Below, one piece after another: positions 22,446-32,073 of a DNA stretch of 64,000 nucleotides. The translations under genes and the position numbers were made by a program. The notes below the pieces were generated by a model that ran no database searches, was not told the origin of the DNA, and worked only from the letters and a program-made list of their open reading frames with translations. Within the stretch, counting starts at the first letter, position 1; each line of letters begins with the position of its first letter. Source of the stretch: Armillaria gallica (taxonomy: Eukaryota > Basidiomycota > Agaricomycetes > Agaricales > Physalacriaceae); NCBI GenBank assembly GCA_037576215.1, contig JBANDB010000022.1:310001-374000 (forward strand), in the 5' to 3' direction.

Positions 22446-23945
22446 ATGACTGCTCTCGCCATTAATATGCTGCTCGCTTCGAACGCGGTCAACAGTAAAA
22501 TACCATTCTCAATGGAGACAATTCTGCGTATCGGCACGATTGCGATATGCATCTACGAGTTCGTTTCATATTTCTTGGGTGATCGCGTTGCACTCAAACA
22601 TCTCTTAGCTATGTTCGTACCATCCCAGCAGAGTATAAATTTTGGCAGGACAGAGGTCCGCAGATACGCCCTAAGTGTGTCCCTTACCCTTTTCTCGTCT
22701 TGTCCGGAGATTAATCCTCTGGTATTTGACAGTCTCGTATTGTTCGTCCTTATAAGATACATCAGCATGGCCATGGTTGTAGTCAGTAACGTTGGCTATT
22801 TCTCGCTTTCCTTCACTCCAGAAAGTTGTCGGAGATACTATATGATTGCCGTTGTTTTAAAAGGTGTTTCTTCTCCTCGACTCGCGGGCACAGCGACTGA
22901 TGTTCTAATAGTACTACAGGCATCTGTGTGCCAGTTTGTCCTTGCACTTCGAACGTACAGCATTTCGAGGCGCTCGGAACGCGTGAAGATTTTCTTAATC
23001 ATCTTCACGCTGATCATTACTATTCTGGAGTGGTTCACAAACTTATATGGGAGGGTCATGATCCAGAGGAACGGAAAGTGAGTCTGTTCCCTGATATATC
23101 TGTAGTGCCACCATACTAACGAGCGTTTGCAGCTGCACTTCCGGGAATGACCCCACAAAATTGGTGAACTGGACCTTCTACATCTGGGCAATGGCGTATG
23201 TGGAATTCATTTCATACTTTCGCACTCCTGATTTCGCCTCTCAGCTACGACATTGTGACTCTTGGCCTCTCGACCTATTACTTGATCAAGGCTGGTGGGG
23301 CCGGAGTGTCTTCGTGAGTGTTTCCCTATACAATAACTCTTGTGGAGTTTGACTCTATGACTCCTTTCAGTATGACAGGCCTGGTGAAGGCTATGATTAT
23401 GGATGGACTGGGATATATTGTTATCCTCACCAGTAAGCCCGCGCATCTAAAGGTTCGATTGATTTTTACCAGAGTACAGTTACGAATACACTTAACCTCG
23501 TTCTATATCGTGCATCCCAACTTGATGCCCAAGCGGCTGCGTAAGTATTAATGTCCTCGCCTGAATTTTACTTACGCTCCCGGCCCAGGGCAAGTCTAGG
23601 ATTCGCCTTCACATGGATCATGACACAGAACATCCTCATTAAAACCCGCGGTATGACGTTCTTTTTACCTTCAATTAAAAGTTCATCTAACCTCCCATCA
23701 AATCAGACGCAGGAATGCGCTCATTCAAATCCCTCCAGCCGTCCAGTGGGCGGAATCCGTACAGCAGCAGGTCGGATGACCAGACGAACATGCCGGTCAC
23801 GACGCAAGGCATCGAGCTTGAAGTTCAGGTCAAGATAGACCGCGACCGTACATTGGACGACAGGGTCAAGTGGGGTATGGAGGAAGTCGATCTCAAGTCT
23901 GATTTGGAGAACCAGAAGATTGTGGATTTGACCAAGTCTAATTGA
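22446..23945 (+). CDS. DUF6533-type multi-pass membrane protein
   Basis: Ten exons (22446-22558, 22609-22674, 22733-22865, 22920-23077, 23133-23195, 23245-23313, 23371-23432, 23480-23540, 23589-23650, 23707-23945) splice in phase to 341 aa. The N-terminal part carries the DUF6533 signature: a helix ending AICIYDY, then IPAEYKFWQ, and LIRYISMAMVVVSNVGYFS. Further helices follow: CQFVLALRTYSISRRSERV, FLIIFTLIITILEWFTNLY, WTFYIWAMAYDIVTLGLST, VKAMIMDGLGYIVILT and LGFAFTWIMTQNILI. About seven transmembrane segments are predicted, with a hydrophilic, charged C-terminal tail of about 85 aa. The family is greatly expanded in mushrooms and of unknown function; a receptor-like topology is often suggested. 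A single continuous frame covers much of exons 1-4 by chance, hiding three introns. Confidence 0.85.
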
Positions 23946-24441
23946 TCCATTGACGTGATTATACGTTTTCTCTATTCTCTTAGGTTCTTTGTGGTTTATA
24001 AATTACTGATTTCATCATTCATGCCGTACCATATTGGTAGACAAGGCGTTATTAATAGTAGATCACCTTTCCTTTCTTTTGTTATCCGGATAAAAACTCC
24101 ACGCTCAATAACATTTGGTTTATTTATCGGTAACTCGGCCCGAGTCCGTTTTCGCTCTTGGCATAGAACCACTACGACCGCGAACCGTAACTATTATGAA
24201 CTCTCGTCGCGGTTCTCATCACTGACAGCATAACGTGGTTGCTGTTGAGAGATCTTGTGAAGGACATTCGCTGACGACTTCATGCCAGCAACTCCGCAAT
24301 ACAAGCACCACGGTTGAAACTGCCGGCGCTCCGATCATAGTTAATACCGCAGATCCCTAAATACAACGTTAAAGAACAAATGCTATTCTATTATCTTCCC
24401 TCCGAACAAGAAAAAAATCCCAGATCGTTTTCGTGCGCTCA
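23946..24441. other. Intergenic stretch without a supported gene
   Basis: This AT-richer spacer sits between the stop of the DUF6533 gene and the promoter of the C2H2 gene. No coding feature is supported. Confidence 0.5.
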
Positions 24442-24448
24442 TATAAAG
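24442..24448 (+). promoter_or_regulatory. TATA box of the C2H2 gene
   Basis: TATAAAG lies 49 bp before the modelled ATG at 24497, and supports a start well upstream of the long open frame that begins near 24698. Confidence 0.55.
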
Positions 24449-24496
24449 TCAGATGTCGTAGACGTGGCTCCATTTACCAAGTTACATGTTACATAG

Positions 24497-25707
24497 ATGC
24501 CTGCCATTAACCGACGTCGCGGAAGTGGAAGCGCAAAAAGCTCTAACCGCGTCGTGTCGCCACAGATACCTAAAGGTATGTATTTGGATGCTGCCGTCAT
24601 GTCAGACACTGACCCTGATTTTTTGGAGACCCTCTCTATGAAAATCCGGAATCCACCGACCAAATGAAGGTGTGGGACACTTAGCCCTGCGGCTTCATTG
24701 ACGACTGAAATTAAGTCACAGGGCTCGTCGATGATAGGATCAAACTCTATGTCAAGAAGTGCATTGCCAAGACGGCGACGCGCCGACGCAAACATGGGTT
24801 CTTTGGCGGATCATGGTTCTCTTCTGCAGGGCACCAGCTGCGCCACATATCGGGGTGTCAGCAACCTCGAGGACTGGGATATATATTATCCATACTTCGA
24901 ATCTGGGGCTGAAGTGCTTCTTAGCTCTGACACGACGGCTGGTAGAACGGTGTCTCTGTCATTAATGGATTCCTTGCTTCCAGGCCCTTATGTTTCTCAG
25001 CACCCGCCCACGCACCTTAATCCCGGAGCTGATGCGGACTTTGCAGGATACTCAAACGCTGAACGTCAATATCATGAAATAGCGTATATACCCATTGCTC
25101 ACAGATGTTTGGAGCAGGAGGCCAGAATGATATTGCCGGGGTCGACGCTGCCTTCAGCTTCAAATGTTAGCAACGTCGACTGGTCTGAGGTTGAGAGCAG
25201 CAGCAGTTTGTTTGGAGAACGAAATGAATGTTCCATGCGCACTGTTGACTTTTCTGCATCGCTTTATGCCCCACCAAAGATTCGCGTATACAAAAGTCCG
25301 TATTTGGGCTGCGATTTTGAAAGTAGGAGTTACAGGGGATTATCTGTAAGTGCGATTTCTTCATTAAAAAATTTCTGTGATGACGCTGATTGGTAGGGTC
25401 ACAAATCGGTGCACACAATAGGCATCTTTCCTTGTCCAAAATGTGACATGGTGTTCCTCAGAAGTAAAGCACTTGATGTGAGTATCAGCCCTCAGTATGT
25501 TTCTCCAAATATTTACGAGCGAGATGCTCTCAGGGACATATAAAGGTGCACAGGAATCCCAACAGTAAATGTAAACAGCCGATGCAAAAACATTCCTGTC
25601 TTCACTGCGAAAGGAAGTTTGTGCATAAACGAAGCTTAGAGGCGCACGAGTCCAAGAAACATGCCTCAGATGCTCGTCGTACTAACCAGCTCATGGGTAC
25701 ATACTAG
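24497..25707 (+). CDS. C2H2 zinc-finger protein, putative transcription factor
   Basis: Five exons (24497-24575, 24629-24669, 24716-25345, 25397-25477, 25534-25707) give 334 aa, all in phase. The N terminus is basic (MPAINRRRGSGSAK) and the middle 200 residues are a Ser/acidic low-complexity region, as in an activation domain. The C terminus has two clear C2H2 fingers: CPKCDMVFLRSKALDGHIKVH and CLHCERKFVHKRSLEAHESKKH, both C-x2-C-x12-H-x3/4-H. An upstream degenerate finger (GCDFESRSYRGLSGHKSVH) keeps the histidines but only one cysteine. Introns cut the degenerate finger and the first full finger at the same place, just before the Gly of GH. A nuclear DNA-binding role is inferred; targets unknown. 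Confidence 0.85.
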
Positions 25708-25915
25708 GCTGCAGCACAATACCTGTTGATCACTGCAACGACTTCTCGTGGTAACGTGATCGTATTTAACAACGAGAAAGGCAAGCCGCCGGGATCCGGC
25801 ATTCAAATAGATCGTGATCGGCATGTTCGTCTCTTAACTATCAACCACCACTGTCTCTATCCTGCCCTATCCTTGCATCCACTCCTACGTCCACGAGACA
25901 ACCACATTCCTTGCA

Positions 25916-27331
25916 ATGGCACCACGTTCTTTCCAACACCTTACTGTCATTCTCTGTTATCTTTTGGCTGCAAGTTCGCAGAGCGCCTTGGCTTCACCGT
26001 TACACATACGCATACGCATACGAGACGATCCAAACCCAACAAACGATAACGCCATTGACTCTCTCATGTCCTCCTTCTACAGCGCCCTTTCGTCTCTCTC
26101 TCCTGAACCTTCGACGAGTAAACGGATGGCTGATGCGCTTAGTTCGATTGAAACATCTATGGACACTACCCATACTCCAGCACAGGAAACCTCGGTAGCC
26201 GAAACCCAGTACTCGCAGACGATGACACCAGACCCTCAGAATGATCCTCAGACACCGTCACCAACTCAAACGCAAACGTCCGATGCCCAGGTCGAGCATC
26301 CGACAACTCTGTCACCGACGGAATCGGCTAGTCAGGATTTTATCGAAGACGCTGTATCTACTTCCCTGGAATCGCCTAGTACATCGAGCGATTTCGAGGA
26401 AAGCTACGCTGAATCGCCTAGGCCGACTCTGGCACAAGATACAGCGAGTAGCATTGACGGACTGTTCAGCTCCTCCTCGACAGTACCAACGCCTACCAAC
26501 CAAATACACTTAGGATCTGGCCTGGCAGTCATCGCAACGTCTACTTCATCGACCGAACAGCGAGTCGAACTTGGTACTATGTCTTCTGCTGCTACTCCCG
26601 ACCTTTCGTCCCAAGTCCCTGTTGGTCCTTCGCACACACAAACGCCACTGACGTCCACTAAGCACTATCCTATCCCGATCCGACAGCTACTCGTCATTGG
26701 CTCTGTGTTTTTCGGTTTCATCGCTATAACACTCCTTATCTACCTCGTACTCAGCAGGCCGTCCATCAAAGAGTGGTTAAATGAAGCCCGGGGCATCAAA
26801 GAAGGGAAAACCGTTAGGTGGGACTGCGTTGACCGGGATAGCTTGGCCGAGGAGAAAGAGGAGGGCAAACGCGAGTCTTCGTTCAGCTTCAACGTTACAC
26901 CGCCAACGCCGGCTGTACCTCCTACAGCCAAGCTGACGCCCGCCTTAAAATCACCATGGTTGACGCTTCCCTCGCAAACGAGTCCCAGTAATGACACGGC
27001 ACGATCTTCATTGGCGGTAGCTGATATCAATGGTGGTTTCTCAGGTAGCCGGTGGTCGGCATATTCTTCGGCGTGTACCTCCTCTGCCCGCTCTTCTTCC
27101 TCAGGGTCATGGTACGGTGATGACGAGTCGATGCCAGAAGTGAGGAAGAGCGTACCTTTGCTATCGCCGGAGGAGTTCTTTACCCTTCCGTCGGAGTACT
27201 CGGAGTCTAGGAATTCGAGACGATCAAGTGCGCCTGTTGACTATCGAGCCAGCAAGATTGTTGGCAAAGATGGTGATGAAGGGGGAAGGCGGCGATCGAA
27301 TTCTGTAGGCGTTTTGACGGGGTTATCATGA
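25916..27331 (+). CDS. Type I membrane protein with Ser/Thr/Pro-rich ectodomain
   Basis: This is an intronless gene of 471 aa. Residues 1-27 form a signal peptide (VILCYLLAASSQSALAS). The ectodomain (about 28-250) is almost entirely Ser/Thr/Pro/Glu/Gln low-complexity sequence, so heavy O-glycosylation is likely. One transmembrane helix follows (LLVIGSVFFGFIAITLLIYLVL), then a cytoplasmic tail of about 190 aa with Ser-rich stretches and a proline-rich PPTPAVPPTAKLTP segment. No folded domain is recognised. The layout resembles fungal cell-wall sensors of the Wsc/Mid2 type, but there is no WSC domain and no Cys cluster, so I only infer a cell-surface or wall-linked protein. Codon use and length support a real gene. 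Confidence 0.75.
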   Translation: MAPRSFQHLTVILCYLLAASSQSALASPLHIRIRIRDDPNPTNDNAIDSLMSSFYSALSSLSPEPSTSKRMADALSSIETSMDTTHTPAQETSVAETQYSQTMTPDPQNDPQTPSPTQTQTSDAQVEHPTTLSPTESASQDFIEDAVSTSLESPSTSSDFEESYAESPRPTLAQDTASSIDGLFSSSSTVPTPTNQIHLGSGLAVIATSTSSTEQRVELGTMSSAATPDLSSQVPVGPSHTQTPLTSTKHYPIPIRQLLVIGSVFFGFIAITLLIYLVLSRPSIKEWLNEARGIKEGKTVRWDCVDRDSLAEEKEEGKRESSFSFNVTPPTPAVPPTAKLTPALKSPWLTLPSQTSPSNDTARSSLAVADINGGFSGSRWSAYSSACTSSARSSSSGSWYGDDESMPEVRKSVPLLSPEEFFTLPSEYSESRNSRRSSAPVDYRASKIVGKDGDEGGRRRSNSVGVLTGLS

Positions 27332-28862
27332 TAGCCGGTGTTCGTCTGTTTGTTTCGGATATCTTGATTAGTGTGTCGTGGTATAACCTTAATAACGTTT
27401 TTTCACTCCCACCAGCGTTGCGTTTACTCTGAACCTTGAAGACCTTGCGATCAACGTAATCTGCAGGAACAAGGAAAGTTGAACCAAGCGTCAGGTATAT
27501 GCAGTAGGCCAGCATTGACTCGTTAATACACCCGATCTCCTAGGCGTGTGCGTGACTCTCGGTCAGAACAATGGACGCCGACTTCCTTCAACCTGCAAAC
27601 TGTGGGGAGCGGCGTTCTCATACCCTGGACTGTGTGATGACGGGGAAAACTACTCAAGGCTACAAAGAAAGATTGATCCATTTCAGAATTTGTTTAGAAT
27701 CATTGAGAGGATTCACCAATAGGATGGCATCTTGGTGTGATTCGCGCATCTCCGACGGAGCGGTTACAATAAAGTAAGATTGTACGCAAATAGGCAGGAG
27801 CTACACGCAATAATGGCGCACGTTGTCGGTCAAAACTGGCGATGATGTAGGTGGTGGTGGTGGCTTCCTTCGAACTGAGGTCGGGAGCGATGTTCCCATA
27901 CCCTGGACTGCGATGATACGAGGAACAAAGAACAATGTCACTCTTGAGAAATTCGGTTAGAGGTGTGGTGCCCTGGGTAGTTCCTCACATTTCCCTTGAT
28001 GAAAGCGGCGACCAAGATGAGCCATAGACTTGTCGATAGCGGCTTCACAAGCTCTGCCAAAAGCACGCGGTTACCGGCCGGGATGGTAAGTTTAGACTCG
28101 GCGGAAGCAGCGTTAACATACACCGAGCTATTATAAGTGCGAGTCTACGGAGAATTAGGATACTCGTTGATGGCATGGAAAACTGATTGTTAAACTCTGG
28201 GCCAGGGTAGTAAGTCGTCAACAATGGCGCTGATTTGCTATTTTGTTGGGAGAATTTAGATAGTGTTTCAGAAATAACAACTTGGATCTGGTGGTCGAAT
28301 TGTGTAGCGATATTTCCCCGATACTCCCAACATCAGTGATCATTGTGAAATCATTGTAGTTTCTGATAGAATGGGAAATTGCACGCCTGTGAGTTTTCAG
28401 AGGACAAGGCCAGCCCATGGAGACATACGTATCTCAGCTTCTCGTGATTGTGACTTATCGGCTGTGTATAACTGTTGATTGAGCGACACACTTAGAGGGA
28501 GAGGCCAAGGGAGGCATTGGGGAGGCAAGACGGGGCTCCGGCCCGATTCTTTGATTCTGAAATTAAGCTGACTAAGCATCACAGATTCTTCTTTTGTTAC
28601 CACCATTGCTGGGCTATTGTGACGCTGCCTTGGGTCGAAGGAATTTCTATTTGCACAAGAAACTGAGTTTATAGGCCATGTAAGCTGTAGTTGTAATGTT
28701 GCCTGTAACTACTGCGATACTAACTTGGTCTCCAGCAGGCGTCAAACTTTCCTCGGAACCGTCGGATTCACCGGCCGTTAGTTCTAAATTGAAAGTAATT
28801 ATTCAGGTGCGACCCTGTTTTTATATTATATTTACAGAGCTTGACCTATTCTTGCAGAATCT
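27332..28862. other. Intergenic stretch with a weak direct duplication
   Basis: No gene is supported. Two segments, starting near 27593 and 27868, resemble each other. Both carry a GGGAGCG...GTTC.CATACCCTGGACTG core followed by GATGA, and later similarity is patchy. A (GGT)n run lies at about 27847-27862. Just before the next gene, a likely 5'-UTR splice acceptor (cttgcag) precedes its ATG. Confidence 0.45.
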
Positions 28863-30461
28863 ATGGCGACGCGTCTACCGCAGGAGCTCATCGACAAAAT
28901 TCTCGACGACCTAGACGGAGATCCGTTCTCGACGATCTCCACCTACAGGTCAATCTCACTGACAAGTGGTTATTTCACTCCCTCTGCGCAAAAGCGCCTG
29001 CTCCGGAATATCAAGCTTCTCCGGCGATCCTGCAGACAATTCAATGCACTCCTGACTGAGTCACCGCATGTCGGGCAATACGTAAGGAGACTGCATGTCT
29101 ACAGCCATTCCGTTACTCCCATTACTGCCGAGGTCCTTCGTCGCCTCCCCAACCTTCGTACACTGAAAATCGACAGTGATGGACTATCGTCTGTGGCGGA
29201 TCACCTGAATACCGGGCTGAGCAGTGTGAGGTGTCTGGATCTCTCGCTCATGCAATTGAGAGACGTCTCGACACTGCTCAAGGCCATCTCACTGTTTCCC
29301 TCGCTGGAGCTCCTCAGATTGGAGCGGGTCGGCTTGCAGGACAATCGATCTAAAGAGAAAGCACCGAGGCTCTCTGCGGGCACCGGCTGGGACTGGCGAT
29401 TCATCGTTTCCCTGAGTATCTACAACCACGCGCCCATTGATTTTGATTTTGTAGATGATCCCCCCGTTGATCGCAATAACGAGGATCCCAATGCCCAGAT
29501 CGCGTTTGAGCCTCCGACGGAGTGGAAGATGCCGTCGTTGCAGGCGCTGCAGATACGCGTGGATGATAATATCGTGCAGTCGATCTTACTGAACAACCTT
29601 AGTGGTGCCACCCCTGCGGCGCAGTTGGGCAAACTGCGTGCTCTTAGGGTGACTGCGTCGGCTTTGACGTCGTTCGAGGTCATCCAGCGGCTGTTGGATA
29701 AGGTGCCTACGACGTTAGAGGAGCTGGTGATGTTTACTCATGCGCTGCCGTATAGTGAGTTGTAGCCTCAGTTGGTGCCTTTCGTTGCTTACGGGTTGGT
29801 CCATTTAGCGGCGCGACATATTGACATGAGCAAGCTCACGAAACTCAGGTCTCTGTACCTACAAGTGTGGATGAAGTACCCACGCACTTCGACGCCCACG
29901 CAAGACGAATACTTTTCATGGCTTGTCAACATGTTCGCTACCATGCCGGACTGCGTGCAAGATGTGTACATGAACGTCATTTTTGGGACCCAGCAAGAAG
30001 ATTTTCCGTTGAACGTATGGACCAACCTTGGAAAAATCTTCGCCCAGCAACGCCGTAAGACGAACCTACATGTGGTGTTTGGCGATAAGGAGTTGGAGAA
30101 CTACGCCCATTATTTTCCGAGCCAGACGTATTTCTCAAAGTCGATGAATAGGTGTCTGGGCTCGTTGAAAGGGCAGGGACGTTTGCAGATCTGGACTGCG
30201 CAGGAGTTTATGTATCGCCAGAAAGGTGGTTACGTTTTTTTGAAGGAGTATGTTCTGTATTCATGGTTGACATATTCTAGGTACCAAGAATTTCGCCGTG
30301 TTCGTTACGCCGGAGTTGATTTTGTCTGCGTGAATGTCGGGATAGAAAAATTTTGCTTATTAGTATGGTTACGGCTCTACAGCTGTCGGGCCGCCATTTA
30401 TGATTTTCCGTGGATGGGACAGCTAATTGGGTATTTATACTTTTTCACTTTTTTCAATTGA
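28863..30461 (+). CDS. F-box/LRR-like protein
   Basis: Two exons are modelled: 28863-29754 and 29809-30461. The in-frame TAG at 29763-29765 lies inside a 54-nt intron (GTGAGT...TTTAG), so the gene is not broken there. The N terminus is a divergent F-box (RLPQELIDKILDDLDGDPF) that would bind Skp1. Leucine-rich segments typical of fungal substrate receptors follow (LRRLPNLRTLKIDSD, LFPSLELLRLERVGL, MPSLQALQIRVDDN, LTKLRSLYLQVW). About 510 aa in this model. The last about 70 residues after YVFLKE are hydrophobic and unlike the rest, so the true 3' end may be an alternative splice near 30250-30290. It is probably part of an SCF ubiquitin ligase; target unknown. Confidence 0.72.
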
Positions 30462-30688
30462 AGATCTATCTATCCATGTATCACTTGTACTTTCACCCCT
30501 TTTCGCGAATGAGACCACTGGAAGGACGACGGAGCAGGTGAAAGTTCCCTAGGGTTAGGGTCAGAAGGCGGGCTTGTAACAACTTTCAATCTCCGCTCCG
30601 ACCCTCCCTTATCGTTACGTCGACGCGACCGACGGTTTTCCCCTTTTATTCGCAGGCGCGCTGCGCAATGCTCAAGGAATTGACGCAT

Positions 30689-31312
30689 ATGGACCGTATA
30701 ACGCAGCTTCAGGATGAAATTGAACAGGTACTTGCCTCGCCTCGTCCAGGCGAATCGTTGATGACCATTGCCTCTCCAAGCTCCTCACTATCATGTCGAA
30801 CAGCCTTGTCTACCTCACCTCTCGGTCGAATTTTCTTCAAGTCAGCCCGGCAGTTCCTGTTACAAAGTCGAGGAACCCGGAGAAATATGATTCTGCAGAG
30901 ACCTTTGAAGGTAACAAGAGCGTTTGCTGCGACTGGGCTCTGTTCGTACTCATCCGAATCACAGGCAATAAACGGGAGCTTGTTATAGATTTGATAGCAA
31001 AGGCGAAGCAAGTCGAATATCTCATTCAGTCCCTGCCACAACCGGAGGCAGAGGAAGAGCAGGTACGAGGTCGGCGCTATGCCTCCATTCACTGGTGTTC
31101 ACGAAGACATAACATAGGCGAAGAGATTACAAAGGCTTCAAGAAGAAATGAGCGTGGCCGACGCTGAATACGCCGGCGCTTTGAAGAGGACCAGTATGTT
31201 TTGCTCATGCCGTCGCTTCCCCTGCTCACTCTTACCAACAGAAAGGCTCCATGCGCAGGTTTCTGAAGTTCTCAAGACGATGCTATCCGACAACCATAGC
31301 CCTGTTCGGTGA
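30689..31312 (+). CDS. MED21: Mediator complex subunit 21 (Srb7)
   Basis: Five exons (30689-30727, 30781-30910, 30965-31062, 31118-31193, 31242-31312) splice in phase to 137 aa. The protein opens MDRITQLQDEIEQ, the signature N terminus of MED21. It continues with LLTIMSNSLVYLTSRSNF, an ELVIDLIAKAKQVEYLIQSL hinge helix and a long coiled coil (RLQRLQEEMSVADAEYAGAL, RLHAQVSEVLKTMLSD). MED21 pairs with MED7 in the middle module of Mediator and is essential in yeast, linking activators to RNA polymerase II. Length agrees with family norms. The first exon encodes only 13 residues. The ATG at 30668 would add seven residues with no family support, so 30689 was chosen. Confidence 0.93.
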
Positions 31313-31329
31313 ATTCGTTCCCTGATAGC

Positions 31330-32073
31330 TGGATCGAAACGAACTAGATGTGCCTCGGGTGACGACGCAAATCACCTTCGCTGAGGTATTGTCTTGTCGT
31401 TTCTCTCGTACCTGTGCTATGAGCTAATAGCTACAATTCACAGTGGCCAGGCCCATTTGCCGACGCGGGCGGTACCGTACTTCTATTGACGTATGTACGG
31501 TCATCCAATACGGAGAGAGAGCGGGAAATGTTTACCGACGTCGCACCTCGCCTTCAATCAACTGTGAATGTCAATCTTGCTATCCGCTTGGCGAACGGTT
31601 AAGCGACGTCAGTGCCTTTTCGGTACGTCGGTGAAAGATCCTGTGTCTACCAACCACAGTACGGATCTGGCGGCTCCGCTCTCTACGCGCTCAATAACCC
31701 GAGCAAGCTGTCGCCGGTAATCTACTACGACATACTTAGATGGCGTTAGAGCAGCGGCCCGCTCAATTACCTCCATTGCTCCACTATAGCGGCACCGGTT
31801 ACATGTCAATCTTGAACACCGCCCATTATCGTCCGCAGCCATCTCGAACGATCTTCAGGAACGTTTTGTTACAACGCCGGCGCAGGATCTGGGCGCCCTT
31901 AATGAAGCAAGCCCGCCGTGCTGGAAGTGCAGTACAGCGCAACTAGGTAATATAGGGTTCTTGTGCTCCTTTGGGTACGTTCCCTTACTCGTAATTTTCT
32001 TTCTTCACTAATACTTTGTGACCAGCTTGCACACTTAGACAAAGCTTTCGGTCTGCTAGACCTCTACCAGTAA
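31330..32073 (+). pseudogene. Decayed gene downstream of MED21, unrecognised
   Basis: Protein-like plus-strand segments are joined by well-formed introns (for example 31387-31442 and about 31947-32030), but the frame is interrupted. It starts without an ATG at LDRNELDVPRVTTQITFAE. It continues WPGPFADAGGTVLLLT and EMFTDVAPRLQSTVNVNLAI, meets TAA, resumes YGSGGSALYALNNPSKLSPV to another stop, then shifts frame near 31750-31790. It ends SNDLQERFVTTPAQDLGALN and QLDKAFGLLDLYQ with TAA at 32071-32073. Two in-frame stops, a frameshift and no start indicate a pseudogene. The family is not recognised. An alternative minus-strand reading (31609-31842) looks less coherent. Confidence 0.45.

Noticed and set aside
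22404..23081. Single 225-aa intronless membrane protein
   Set aside because: Three introns lie inside the open frame. Splicing them restores the DUF6533 motifs and joins the later exons.
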